Below the pieces are notes generated by a model. It did not search any database and was not told the DNA's origin. It saw only the letters and a list, made by a program, of their open reading frames with translations. Of a stretch of DNA of 64,000 nucleotides, positions 8,504 through 18,926 are shown piece by piece. The first letter of the stretch is position 1. Every line of letters begins with the position of its first letter. The stretch spans positions 152,580 through 216,579 of the forward strand of contig DDKB01000001.1 in the NCBI GenBank assembly GCA_002339675.1, in the 5' to 3' direction. Position numbers and translations under genes: made by a program. This stretch comes from Stutzerimonas stutzeri. GTDB taxonomy: Bacteria > Pseudomonadota > Gammaproteobacteria > Pseudomonadales > Pseudomonadaceae.

Positions 8504-10180
8504 CTAGCTGCGCTGCGGCGGCTGGCGCACGGGCGCGCCATCGGCCACGTAATATGCGGCGGTGCTGCGCGGCAACGGCTCGCGGCCACGAATCCGGTCG
8601 GCGATCTTCTCGGCGATCATGATGGTCGTGGCGTTGAGGTTGCCGGTGATGATCTGCGGCATGATCGATGCGTCCACCACGCGCAGCCCTTCCACGCCAT
8701 GCACGCGGCCCTGGCCGTCGACCACCGCCATGTCATCCGGGCCCATCCGGCAGGAGCAGGACGGGTGATAGGCCGTCTCGGCGTGCTCACGCACGAAGGC
8801 GTCCAGATCTGCATCGCTCTGGGCCTCGGCGCCGGGGCTCAATTCCCTGCCGCGGTAAGCGTCGAGGGCCGGCTGGCCAATGATCTCGCGGGTCAGACGG
8901 ATGCCGTCGCGAAACTCCTGCCAGTCCTGCGCATGGGCCATGTAATTGAACAGGATGCTCGGATCGACCCGTGGGTCGGTCGAGCGGATCTCGATACGGC
9001 CGCGGCTGGGCGAGCGCATCGATCCCACGTGCGCCTGAAAGCTGTGGCCGTCATGCGCATTGCTGCCGTTGTAGCTGACCGCCACCGGCAGGAAGTGGAA
9101 CTGGATGTTCGGCCACTCGAATTCATCGCGGCTGCGAATGAAGCCGCCCGCTTCGAACTGGTTGCTGGCGCCGATCCCTGAACCCAGGAACAACCACTCG
9201 GCGCCGATTGCCGGCTGATTCCACCACTTCAATGCCGGATACAGGGACACCGGCTGTTTGCACTCATACTGCAGGTACATCTCCAGATGATCTTGCAGGT
9301 TCTGCCCGACGCCGGGCAGCTCATGCACCAGCGGAATACCCAGGCCTTTGAGCAGGGGCGCCGGCCCGACACCCGAGCGCTGCAGGACCTGCGGCGAGGC
9401 GATGGCACCGCCGCAGAGCAGCACTTCGCGACGCGCCCGCACGGTGGTCGGTTGCGCGCCCCCGCGAAGGTAGTTGACGCCGATGGCACGCTTGCCTTCG
9501 AACAGGATGCGATCGGTCAATGCGTGGGTCACGATGGTCAGGTTCGGGCGTTCCTTGGCCTGGTCGAGGTAGCCACGCGCCGTGCTGGCGCGGCGGCCGT
9601 TCGGCGTGACGGTACGGTCCATCGGCCCGAACCCTTCCTGCTGATAGCCGTTGAGGTCCTCGGTACGCGGATAGCCGGCCTGCACGCCAGCCTCGACCAT
9701 GGCATGGAACAGCTCGTTGTTGCCGGGCTTGGGCGTGGTCACGCTGACCGGGCCGTCGCCACCGTGGTAGTCGTTGGGGCCGATGTCGCGGGACTCGGCT
9801 TTGCGGAAATACGGCAGGCAGTCGAGGTAGGTCCAGTCCTCCAGCCCCGGCGTTTTGGCCCAGTTGTCGTAGTCCAGCGCGTTGCCGCGGATGTAGCACA
9901 TGCCGTTGATCAGCGACGAACCACCCAGCCCCTTGCCGCGGCCGCAGTCCATGCGGCGGTTGTTCATGTGCGGCTCGGGGTCGGTCTTGTAGGCCCAGTT
10001 GTAGCGCGTGCCCTGCAGCGGATAGGCCAGCGCGGCGGGCATTTGGGTGCGGAAGTCGAGGCGGTAGTCGGGGCCGCCGGCCTCGAGGAGCAGGACGCTG
10101 ACCTCGGCATCCTCGGTCAGGCGCGACGCCAGGGTGTTACCGGCGGAGCCCGCGCCGACGATGATGTAGTCGTATTCCAT
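8504..10180 (-). CDS. betA: Choline dehydrogenase (GMC oxidoreductase)
   Basis: A 558-residue flavoprotein of the GMC family, the usual BetA length, which oxidises choline to betaine aldehyde at the inner membrane. It has an N-terminal FAD site GAGSAG (9-14), the GMC signature around GRGKGLGGSSLINGMCYIRG, and the C-terminal active-site block HPSCSCRMG with a later NLNATTIMIAEK helix. The start at 10180 has a strong GGAGGAA site. It lies 50 bases downstream of betB on the same strand, so the two are cotranscribed. The neighbouring aldehyde dehydrogenase and BCCT carrier confirm the choline-to-glycine-betaine role. Confidence 0.93.
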   Translation of the reverse strand: MEYDYIIVGAGSAGNTLASRLTEDAEVSVLLLEAGGPDYRLDFRTQMPAALAYPLQGTRYNWAYKTDPEPHMNNRRMDCGRGKGLGGSSLINGMCYIRGNALDYDNWAKTPGLEDWTYLDCLPYFRKAESRDIGPNDYHGGDGPVSVTTPKPGNNELFHAMVEAGVQAGYPRTEDLNGYQQEGFGPMDRTVTPNGRRASTARGYLDQAKERPNLTIVTHALTDRILFEGKRAIGVNYLRGGAQPTTVRARREVLLCGGAIASPQVLQRSGVGPAPLLKGLGIPLVHELPGVGQNLQDHLEMYLQYECKQPVSLYPALKWWNQPAIGAEWLFLGSGIGASNQFEAGGFIRSRDEFEWPNIQFHFLPVAVSYNGSNAHDGHSFQAHVGSMRSPSRGRIEIRSTDPRVDPSILFNYMAHAQDWQEFRDGIRLTREIIGQPALDAYRGRELSPGAEAQSDADLDAFVREHAETAYHPSCSCRMGPDDMAVVDGQGRVHGVEGLRVVDASIMPQIITGNLNATTIMIAEKIADRIRGREPLPRSTAAYYVADGAPVRQPPQRS

Positions 10181-10230
10181 GGTTCCTCCTCGCCATGCCT
10201 GGCTTAGCCAGGGCATGGCCGGTGCGGGTG

Positions 10231-11703
<1,473 letters not shown>

Positions 11704-11804
11704 GATGTTGTACCTCATAGAAATCGCACCGGCGTCTCGTGAACGCCGCTGCAAGGTATGAAGCCAGGCACTGGCGGTAGCACAGAGCCGGGGTCGGATC
11801 GGGT

Positions 11805-13871
11805 TCAGCTAACGCCAGCGGCGCCGGGCTCGGATGCGCCGTCGGAGAGCGTGCCCTTTTCACGTTGCAGGTGCAGGAACTGCATGTGGTGCTCGTAGTG
11901 ATCGAGGATGTCCTCGATCAGCTGACGCCGTGAGTAGCCCATCAGGTCATAGCCGAGGCTGCCCTGGCGCAGGTGCGCCTCGAGCCGGTAGTAGTGCGCG
12001 CTGCTGCTGGAGGTGCGTACGGCAAAGGACGGCATGACGCTGCGCACCGGCCAGATCTGGTAGGTGAAATCCATCTCACTGCCCAGGTTGACGTTCAGGA
12101 TCAGGTGCTCGTTGCCGGCCTCGCCTTCGACGATGTCCACCGGCACGCCCTTCTCGCCCAAGGCCTTCTGGATCTCCTCCATCGCCGGTCGGCAGGTTTC
12201 CTTGAGGTAGCGCCGGGTCTGCGCGAGGTTCGGGAAGCTCATGGCGCGCGACAGGCGCTGGCTCCAGTTCATGTGCGCATGCTCCAGCGTGGCGCGGCCG
12301 GACAGCTGCCCTGACAGGCTCTTCTGGTAGCTGTCGGCCATGACGCCCTCGACGTGCAGCGCCTTGAACAGGCCGACCATCATGAACAGCAGCACGATGG
12401 AGAACGGCAGGCCCATGATCACTACGGTGCCTTGTAGCGCGGTCAGGCCGCCGGCCAGCAGCAGCGCCAGGGTCAGCACGCCGATGATGGCGGCCCAGAG
12501 GATGCGCATCCAGACCGGTGCATCGCTGTTGACGTCCTTGAGGATGGACGTGAAGTTGGACAGCACCAGCGACCCCGAATCGCCGGAGGTGACGAAGAAG
12601 ACGATGGCCAGCACCGTGGCGACGGCCGTGGTCAGCCCGGCCCAGGGCAGGCTCTGCAGGAAGATGTAGATGGACGAGCCGGGGTTGCTGACCGCCTGGG
12701 CACCGAACTCGACGGCGCCATTCATGACCATCTCGATGGCGCTGTTACCCATGATGGACATCCACGCCATCATGAACGCCAGCGGTAGCAGCAGCGTGCC
12801 GACGACGAACTCGCGGATGGTGCGTCCGCGTGAGATGCGCGCCAGGAACAGGCCGACAAAGGGTCCCCAGGCGATCCACCAGGCCCAGAAGAACACCGTC
12901 CAGGCATTCAGCCAGTCGGTGGGCTGGTCGTAGGCGTAAGTATCGAACGAGAGGCTGATGAAGTTGGAGAAATAGTCGCCGATGTTCATCACCAGCGCGT
13001 TCATCAGGAAGGTGGTCTGCCCGGCGAACAGCACGAACAGCAGCAGCATCACCGCCAGCAGCATGTTGAACTCACTCAACCGGCGAATGCCCCGCTCGAC
13101 CCCGGTAGCCGCCGAGATAGCCGAAAACATCACGATGAACACCACCAGGATCGCCTGGGTCAGCGTCCCCTCGGGCACGCCAAACATGTAGTTGAGCCCG
13201 AAGTTCAGCTGGATGATGCCGATTCCCAGGCTGGTGGCGATGCCGAACACCGTGCCGAGCACGGCGGCGGTGTCGACGGTGTGGCCGATGGGGCCATGGA
13301 TCGCCTGGCCGAAGATGGGGAACAGCGACGAGCGGATCGACAGCGGCAGACCCTGACGGTAGCTGAAATAGGCCAGCGACATGCCCACCAGGGTGTAGAC
13401 GCCCCAGCCGGAAAGGCCCCAGTGCAGGAAGGTCAGCTCCATCGCATGACGTGCCGCCTGCACGGTGCCGCCCTCGCCCACCGGCGGCTCGAGGTACTGG
13501 GTGATGGGCTCGGCGATGCAGAAAAACAGCAGGTCGATACCGATCCCCGCAGAGAACAGCATCGCCGCCCAGGTGATGACGTTGAACTCGGGTTTGGAAT
13601 GGTCCGGACCGAGGCGGGTCTTGCCGTAACGGCTGGTGGCGATTACTACCACGAACAGCAGGTAGACCAGCACGGCGAGAAAGTAGAACCAGCCAAAGGT
13701 ATTGGATAACCAGCCCAGCGCTGTGTTGATCACGACCAGGGACGAGTCGGTGAAAAACATTGTCCAGATCGCGAAGGCCACGATGCCGATGGCGGAACTG
13801 TAGAAAACGACCGGGTTGACGCGATCTGGCGGCGTGTCGGTGTCATGCGGTGAGAGCTCAGCCTCGTTCAT
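11805..13871 (-). CDS. betT: BCCT-family choline/betaine transporter
   Basis: A 688-residue inner-membrane carrier with about twelve membrane helices. It carries the BCCT signatures GIGIDLLFFCIAEP and the Trp-rich segment WTVFFWAWWIAWGP that lines the quaternary-ammonium site. A cytoplasmic C-terminal domain of about 150 residues, with Glu-rich and basic stretches, is typical of BetT-like osmosensing carriers. The start at 13871 has AGGAG 8 bases upstream. It is the first gene of a betT-betB-betA group on the minus strand, so choline is the likely substrate; betaine or carnitine is possible. The gap to betB is about 100 bases. Confidence 0.88.
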   Translation of the reverse strand: MNEAELSPHDTDTPPDRVNPVVFYSSAIGIVAFAIWTMFFTDSSLVVINTALGWLSNTFGWFYFLAVLVYLLFVVVIATSRYGKTRLGPDHSKPEFNVITWAAMLFSAGIGIDLLFFCIAEPITQYLEPPVGEGGTVQAARHAMELTFLHWGLSGWGVYTLVGMSLAYFSYRQGLPLSIRSSLFPIFGQAIHGPIGHTVDTAAVLGTVFGIATSLGIGIIQLNFGLNYMFGVPEGTLTQAILVVFIVMFSAISAATGVERGIRRLSEFNMLLAVMLLLFVLFAGQTTFLMNALVMNIGDYFSNFISLSFDTYAYDQPTDWLNAWTVFFWAWWIAWGPFVGLFLARISRGRTIREFVVGTLLLPLAFMMAWMSIMGNSAIEMVMNGAVEFGAQAVSNPGSSIYIFLQSLPWAGLTTAVATVLAIVFFVTSGDSGSLVLSNFTSILKDVNSDAPVWMRILWAAIIGVLTLALLLAGGLTALQGTVVIMGLPFSIVLLFMMVGLFKALHVEGVMADSYQKSLSGQLSGRATLEHAHMNWSQRLSRAMSFPNLAQTRRYLKETCRPAMEEIQKALGEKGVPVDIVEGEAGNEHLILNVNLGSEMDFTYQIWPVRSVMPSFAVRTSSSSAHYYRLEAHLRQGSLGYDLMGYSRRQLIEDILDHYEHHMQFLHLQREKGTLSDGASEPGAAGVS

Positions 13872-14240
13872 CCGTTTTTTCTCCTGAACTTGTTCTGGCT
13901 TTGTAGGGCATCGCCGAGGCGATGAAGCGGCAGTCGTTGCGCACTGCTGAAGACGCAGCGGCGGCTGCACGTGAGAGGGTCTGGCGAATACGCTCCGTTC
14001 CGTCGAGGCTGCCAGTTACCAACCTGAGCCTGGCGAACGACACATCTTTAAAATAGCCCATGTTCTAAAAAAGGGCGGCTATTCTACCGGAATTTGCATA
14101 ACTTTGCACACCGCCCGGTTGCGCCGAAAATCCCAGGCCGCAATTCGTTCGGTTTTACATACACAAGGCCCGACAGCGGGAGGCAATGCCGCCGGGCTGG
14201 TGCGGTTAAGATGATCGCTTTTGCGAACGCACTTGCCACC
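13872..14240. other. Divergent promoter region betT / trmO
   Basis: No convincing gene lies in these 370 bases. A 67-codon minus-strand reading frame (13858-14061) overlaps the betT start and has no recognisable family. An AT-rich stretch at about 14040-14110 likely holds the promoters. I see no BetI-type palindrome that I can support. Confidence 0.5.
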
Positions 14241-14939
14241 ATGAACCACACCGTCTCGCCGATCGGCTTCGTCCGCTCCTGCTTCAAGGAAAAATTCGCG
14301 ATACCGCGCCAGCCACAGCTCGCTCCGGCGGCCCGGGGCGTGCTGGAACTGGTGGCGCCGTTCGACCAGGCGCAGGCGCTCGACGGCCTCGAGCAGGTCA
14401 GCCATGTGTGGCTACTGTTTTTGTTTCACCAGGCACTCGAGGCCGAGCCGCGCCTGCGTGTCCGGCCGCCGCGCCTGGGCGGCAACCGCATGGTGGGTGT
14501 GTTCGCCACGCGCTCGACGCATCGGCCCAACGGAATCGGTCAATCGGTGGTCCGCCTCGAGGGGATCGAGCCGGGTCGCCTGCTGCTGTCGGGCATCGAC
14601 CTGCTTGACGGCACGCCGGTGCTGGACATCAAGCCGTACGTGCCCTACGCGGACGCTCTCACCGACGCCAAAAACGCCATGGCCAGCGATGCGCCACCGC
14701 CGATCGCAGTGAACTGGACAGCCACCAGCCTGGAGCAGGCCCAGGCCGAGGCACGGCGATTGGGCGAACCCTTGCAGGCACTGATTGAGCAGTGCCTGGC
14801 CCAGGACCCGCGGCCTGCGTACCAGACGCCGCCACCGGAACGGCGCTACGGCACCCGTCTGTGGGACGTCGAGGTTCGCTGGCACTACCCCGCTGCCGAT
14901 GCGATCACCGTACTGGAAGTCGTGAGGGCCGCCGACTAG
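14241..14939 (+). CDS. trmO: tRNA (N6-threonylcarbamoyladenosine(37)-N6)-methyltransferase
   Basis: A 232-residue protein of the TsaA/UPF0066 (TrmO) family, which methylates t6A37 of tRNA-Thr with S-adenosylmethionine. It has the family start SPIGFVRSCFKEKFAIPRQP, the core VFATRSTHRPNGIGQS and the block DLLDGTPVLDIKPYVPYAD, all diagnostic. The C-terminal extension ending at YGTRLWDVEVRWHY is also typical. I start at ATG 14241. An in-frame ATG at 14211 is possible, and neither has a strong ribosome-binding site. It is monocistronic and divergent from betT. Confidence 0.9.
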   Translation: MNHTVSPIGFVRSCFKEKFAIPRQPQLAPAARGVLELVAPFDQAQALDGLEQVSHVWLLFLFHQALEAEPRLRVRPPRLGGNRMVGVFATRSTHRPNGIGQSVVRLEGIEPGRLLLSGIDLLDGTPVLDIKPYVPYADALTDAKNAMASDAPPPIAVNWTATSLEQAQAEARRLGEPLQALIEQCLAQDPRPAYQTPPPERRYGTRLWDVEVRWHYPAADAITVLEVVRAAD

Positions 14940-14955
14940 CCCGGACCACTTAGTG

Positions 14956-15000
14956 CGCGCCGGCAGCCGGCCCGTGGCGAAACGGGCGCCAGCCGGCGCG
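14956..15000. terminator. Large hairpin between convergent trmO and quiP
   Basis: CGCGCCGGC and GCCGGCGCG form a perfect 9-base outer stem around a GC-rich 27-base interior that contains a second possible stem. It lies in the 68-base gap between two convergent genes, so it may stop transcription from both sides. No T-run is present. Confidence 0.45.
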
Positions 15001-15007
15001 AGAGCGG

Positions 15008-17536
15008 CTACCGGGGAGCCGGCGTCAGCAGCAGGCGCTGGGTGCCGTAGACCTTGTCCAGGTTCGCGGCCTTGAACGGGAAGCTCATGTAGCTGCCCTT
15101 CAGCCAAGCCTCGATGCCGTCGGCGTAGTGAGGACTGGCCGGGTTGCCGGACTGGCCCGAACTGTTCAGACCGAGCATCGGCTCGTCACGACCGAAATCG
15201 ACCAGGATCCGCATCGCCGGGATCAGCCAGGTATCGAAGTTGTCGCCCCAGCGATAGGCCGAGACGTTCAGGGTGCTGTGATCGCCACCCGCCGGGAACG
15301 GGCCACGGTCCAGGTAGCCACTGATGGCGTTGATCCCGGCACGCTGACCGGCGGACATGTAGGGCGCAAGCTGAGTACTGCCGGACCGCCAGCTGTAACG
15401 GTGCATCGCCCCCCAGCGCCAGGCGCTGCGATCGGTGCCCTGAGCGGTCTCCATCCGGGTCACCGCCGCGGCGAGCGTACGCGCGACAATGGCCGGTTTG
15501 TCTTCGCGTTGCGCGGTGCGTACATCGTCCCAGAACGGACTGTCATCGCGCCCGAGCAGATGGTCGGCCTGTGCGGAGTAAGAGGCGTTCGCCGTCTCCA
15601 CCAGTGCCTTCCAGGCGGCCCCGGTTTCCGGCCCCAGTTCATCGAGGAAAGTCTGACGCGCCGATTCCATGAGGAAGGCCTCGTACAGCGCCGCATCGGC
15701 GGAATCCGCGGCGAGCTTGCCGTCGAAGGCAAGCAGCCGGGACAGTGCCTCGCGCGCCCGGCCCCGCTCGGGTTCAGCCAGCGCCTCCACGGCCTTGTGC
15801 AGCGGCGCGGCCATGCCCGGCGCCTCGAGCATGGCCTTCAACTTGGCGGCAAACGGCGTCGTCTGGTCATACTGCATCGCCATCGCCTGGCGGCTGTCCT
15901 GCCCACCCTGCCCCAGCAGTTCGGCCAGACGCTCGGCACGCTCGGGGTAATACCACGAGTTGGACAGCTGCATCCCGTAGCCTTGCGGCACCGTGCGCTG
16001 GTTGGCGGTGGCCAGCCAGCCCTGGGCGGGGTCCTGGTCATAGGGGTGCAGCATCGGATCGGCGAAGCCGTCCCAGTCATAGCGACCGTCCCAGCCGGGC
16101 GATGGCAGCAGGCCGAGCCCTTCGCGGCGGTTGGGAAAGCGCCCCGTGACCTGCCAGCCAATCCCTTGCTCATCGGCAAACAGGATATTCAGCGCCGAGG
16201 CACGAAATTCGCGCGTGGCCTCGAAGGCCTGGTCCACCGATTGCGCGCGGGTCAGGTCGAAAAACGCGTCCAGCGAGCGGTCGCCCTCGAAGCGGAGGGT
16301 ATTGAGTGCCAGCCCGTAGCCGCTGCTCAGCGACAGCGGCTGCAGCGGCAGCTTACGCTCGCCCAGCGCGCTGTTGAGCAACGGGCCGTGGCGGGTCTCG
16401 TAGACGGTTTCGCGGATCGGCCGCGCACCCTTGACGATAAACGTCTCGTGGCGCTCGCGTGCCGGCAGCCACTGCCCGTCGGCCAGGTAGAGCAGACGCC
16501 CGCCTTCGCGCCGAACCTGCTCGAGGAAGATGTCCTGGGTATCGCCCATGACCATCGTCATGCCCCAGCCCAGCTTGCCATTGAAGCCGGCGATCACCAT
16601 CGGTACGCCGGCGATGGTGACGCCAGCGGCCTGGAACTTGGGCGAGCGGATCTGCACGAAATTCCAGTAGGAGGGCATCGACAGCGGCAGGTGCGTGTCG
16701 TTGGCCAGCAGCGGCTTGCCGCTGCGGGTGTGGCTGCCGGCAACCGCCCAATTGTTCGACGCCGCGATGCCCAGCGATCCGACGCGTGCCGCGGCACGGT
16801 CCAGCGCGGCCAAGCCGGGTACCTCGCCACCGAGACGCAGCCCCTTGAGTTTCTCGGCTTCGGCAAAGGGCAGCGGCTCGTCGGGATAGGTCGGCAGCAA
16901 CCAGGCCAGCTTGTCGGTGCTGACCTGCTGCGCCAGTGCCAGCGACGCGATTTCTTCCTGCAGGTTGATCGCCAGGCCGAAGTTCAGCAGGCAGAACACC
17001 AGCACCGAATCCTCGGCTTTCCAGTATTCCGGCGTGTAGCCGGCGGCGGCGAGGTCCATCGGCAGTTTGTCACGGTGCCGATACAGGTAGGCATTGACCC
17101 CGCGCGCGTAGACGTCGAAGAACCGCTTCATCCGCGGCGAGGCTTCGCGGTACAACTCGGCGGCGCTCTGCCGCAGGTTGACCGCGCGCATGAACCGATC
17201 GACTTCGAGCACGCCGGGACCGGCCATTTCCGCCAACCGCCCCTCGGCCAGCAGCCGCAGGCTGACCATCTGGCTCAAGCGATCGGTGGCGTGCACGTAG
17301 CCAAGGGCGAATAGCGCGTCATGGAAACTGGCCGTCTCGATCAGCGGCATGCCCAGCGCGTTGCGGCGGATACTGACGCTCTTGTCGAGCCCCTTGATCG
17401 CCTGGACCCCCTGCGCCGGCGGCAGGCTGTCGCTGTAGCGGCTGTCGAGGTAGGCCTGGCAACCGCTGAGCCCGCCAACCAGCAGCACGGTGCCCAGGGT
17501 CGCACGAAGCAGGAAATACGGCAGGCGCAATGACAT
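15008..17536 (-). CDS. quiP: Acyl-homoserine lactone acylase / penicillin-acylase family lipoprotein
   Basis: An 842-residue Ntn-hydrolase. It matches P. aeruginosa QuiP along its length as I remember it (for example LLNFGLAINLQEE and SGQSGNPASPHYADGIEAWL). QuiP hydrolyses the amide of long-chain acyl-homoserine lactones. A lipobox LSGC (Cys26) predicts lipid anchoring. The precursor should self-cleave before Ser260 (AASNNWAV), which becomes the N-terminal nucleophile of the beta chain. The gene is last in a minus-strand series, 72 bases after the DUF2489 gene. The physiological substrate here (signal, antibiotic side-chain or other amide) is not shown. Confidence 0.9.
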   Translation of the reverse strand: MSLRLPYFLLRATLGTVLLVGGLSGCQAYLDSRYSDSLPPAQGVQAIKGLDKSVSIRRNALGMPLIETASFHDALFALGYVHATDRLSQMVSLRLLAEGRLAEMAGPGVLEVDRFMRAVNLRQSAAELYREASPRMKRFFDVYARGVNAYLYRHRDKLPMDLAAAGYTPEYWKAEDSVLVFCLLNFGLAINLQEEIASLALAQQVSTDKLAWLLPTYPDEPLPFAEAEKLKGLRLGGEVPGLAALDRAAARVGSLGIAASNNWAVAGSHTRSGKPLLANDTHLPLSMPSYWNFVQIRSPKFQAAGVTIAGVPMVIAGFNGKLGWGMTMVMGDTQDIFLEQVRREGGRLLYLADGQWLPARERHETFIVKGARPIRETVYETRHGPLLNSALGERKLPLQPLSLSSGYGLALNTLRFEGDRSLDAFFDLTRAQSVDQAFEATREFRASALNILFADEQGIGWQVTGRFPNRREGLGLLPSPGWDGRYDWDGFADPMLHPYDQDPAQGWLATANQRTVPQGYGMQLSNSWYYPERAERLAELLGQGGQDSRQAMAMQYDQTTPFAAKLKAMLEAPGMAAPLHKAVEALAEPERGRAREALSRLLAFDGKLAADSADAALYEAFLMESARQTFLDELGPETGAAWKALVETANASYSAQADHLLGRDDSPFWDDVRTAQREDKPAIVARTLAAAVTRMETAQGTDRSAWRWGAMHRYSWRSGSTQLAPYMSAGQRAGINAISGYLDRGPFPAGGDHSTLNVSAYRWGDNFDTWLIPAMRILVDFGRDEPMLGLNSSGQSGNPASPHYADGIEAWLKGSYMSFPFKAANLDKVYGTQRLLLTPAPR

Positions 17537-17608
17537 GGACGGCTCCTTGAAGACAGGGCGCAGGGGAAGAGAAGAAGGATAGATGCAGTGCGGCGCGGGG
17601 CGCTGCCG

Positions 17609-18073
17609 CTACGCGGCGCTACGGTGATTGGGCAGGGCTTCTTCGAGCAGCCAGCGTGCAGAACGCCGCGCTTCGGCCTTGTGCTGCAGCTCCAGCGCGC
17701 TGAAGCGCGCCTCGTGACGGCGCCGCTCGGTGCGGTCCAGCGCCTTCCAGGCATCGTGGGTCGGCACCTGCTCGGTGGCCTCGAACAACACCTGGAAGAC
17801 TCGGCAACGCGGGTCCTGGCCAAGCGCCGAATCGTAGTTATCGAGCAGGACCTTGATCCGAATCGCGCCCTCGATAAGCGGCACCTGCTCGTCAAGCAGG
17901 CTGCCGGCCAATACCCGCAGGTCGTCCGCCAGCGCGGCGTGCTGCTGCGCCTGCATCGCCGCGATCTGACGGTCCCGCTGCCAGACGCGCCGCCACAGGT
18001 GCAACGCATAGCCCGCCAGCGCCAGGATCAGCAGCAGGCCGGCAATCAGCAGGGCGATGGCGAACGGGCTCAT
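17609..18073 (-). CDS. DUF2489-family membrane-anchored protein
   Basis: A 154-residue protein with one N-terminal membrane helix (about residues 4-26) and a charged, mostly helical cytoplasmic part. It has the family blocks LDEQVPLIEGAIRIKVLLDNY and FEATEQVPTHDAWKAL. Function is unknown. It lies 7 bases after the SEC-C gene and before quiP, so all are probably on one transcript. Confidence 0.8.
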   Translation of the reverse strand: MSPFAIALLIAGLLLILALAGYALHLWRRVWQRDRQIAAMQAQQHAALADDLRVLAGSLLDEQVPLIEGAIRIKVLLDNYDSALGQDPRCRVFQVLFEATEQVPTHDAWKALDRTERRRHEARFSALELQHKAEARRSARWLLEEALPNHRSAA

Positions 18074-18080
18074 GGACGGG

Positions 18081-18272
18081 TCAGGCTCCGTGGCACTTCT
18101 TGAACTTCTTCTGGCTGCCGCACGGGCACGGGTCGTTGCGACCGACGTCCTTCAGCGGATTGCGCACAGGGTCATGGCTGTGGTTGCAATGCGGCCCGTG
18201 GACGTGGGGTGCATGGTCGTGATCGTGGTCGTGATTGCAATCGGGACCGTGCACGTGGGGTTCTTGGCTCAT
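18081..18272 (-). CDS. Small SEC-C motif protein with His-rich N-terminus
   Basis: A 63-residue protein. The C-terminus is a complete SEC-C zinc motif (DPCPCGSQKKFKKCHG), as at the end of SecA. The N-terminus carries two copies of HVHGPxCNH separated by alternating His-Asp. Both halves should bind metal. It lacks any other domain. It lies 8 bases after the lipoprotein gene and 7 before the DUF2489 gene, in a tight operon. A near-identical HVHGPDC motif ends the unrelated protein at 36124-36411. Role unknown; metal buffering or a metal-dependent adaptor are possibilities. Confidence 0.85.
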   Translation of the reverse strand: MSQEPHVHGPDCNHDHDHDHAPHVHGPHCNHSHDPVRNPLKDVGRNDPCPCGSQKKFKKCHGA

Positions 18273-18280
18273 CGATGTCG

Positions 18281-18778
18281 CTACTCCGGAATGAATTCGC
18301 CGGGGATTATCTCGCCATTGGTGGCGATGTGCACGCTCCGGCCGATCATCAGGCCGGTTTTCAGTTCGCCATCCAGACGGTAGGCGATCGGCCGGTCGGG
18401 CTTTTCCAGCAAGCGGACGATGTATTTCATATGGCGCCAGAGATTGGTGTAGACCGGCACCTCGTAATATTCAAAGCCATGGGCCGGCACGGTCGCCCAT
18501 CCACTCGACTCACCGCTGGCGAGCTCGACATCGTTAAGGTGCACCCGATACACCAGCCCCCGCACCGGCAGGCTCTGCTCATTGGGATTGTCGATACGGA
18601 AACGCAGCATAAACTCCTGTTCCAGCAGCCTCGCCTTGACGATCTCGACGTCGGCGAGCTGCACGCGTGGGTCCTTGAAGTCGCTGCTGAACCAGGTCGA
18701 ACAACCCGCGACGCCGGCCAGCAAACCCAACAAAACCACCGCGCTCGATATTCTTCTTATAGGTGCGTGGCAAAGCAT
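18281..18778 (-). CDS. LEA type 2 (WHy-domain) lipoprotein
   Basis: A 165-residue protein with a lipoprotein signal: hydrophobic core AVVLLGLLAG then lipobox AGC. The mature part is a Water-stress/Hypersensitive (LEA_2) beta domain, with DPRVQLADVEIVKARLLEQE and FRIDNPNEQSLPVRGLVYRV typical of bacterial members. The start at 18778 is supported by TGGAG 7 bases upstream; a 17-residue longer reading has no site. It is first in the minus-strand group with the SEC-C, DUF2489 and quiP genes. The function of bacterial LEA2 lipoproteins is poorly known; envelope stress protection is a guess. Confidence 0.8.
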   Translation of the reverse strand: MLCHAPIRRISSAVVLLGLLAGVAGCSTWFSSDFKDPRVQLADVEIVKARLLEQEFMLRFRIDNPNEQSLPVRGLVYRVHLNDVELASGESSGWATVPAHGFEYYEVPVYTNLWRHMKYIVRLLEKPDRPIAYRLDGELKTGLMIGRSVHIATNGEIIPGEFIPE

Positions 18779-18926
18779 TCCGATACTCCAGAGGACGGCC
18801 AAGTGTAACAAGCGGCCGATGGCCTGCAATCGTTGTTTGGCGAAATTAGCACGCCCCTGCTACGGCTTTGCTACCACCGCGGAGGACGGCAACATCGCCC
18901 GGCCGGCAAGCCGTCCCGTTAGCGGT

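Noticed and set aside
13858..14061. 67-codon frame upstream of betT as a remnant of betI
   Set aside because: The translation shows no HTH or BetI N-terminal sequence.
15128..17314. 728-codon open frame on the plus strand opposite quiP
   Set aside because: It is fully antisense to a well-supported gene. Its protein is Arg/Gly/His/Gln-rich without any domain; high GC content keeps antisense frames open.
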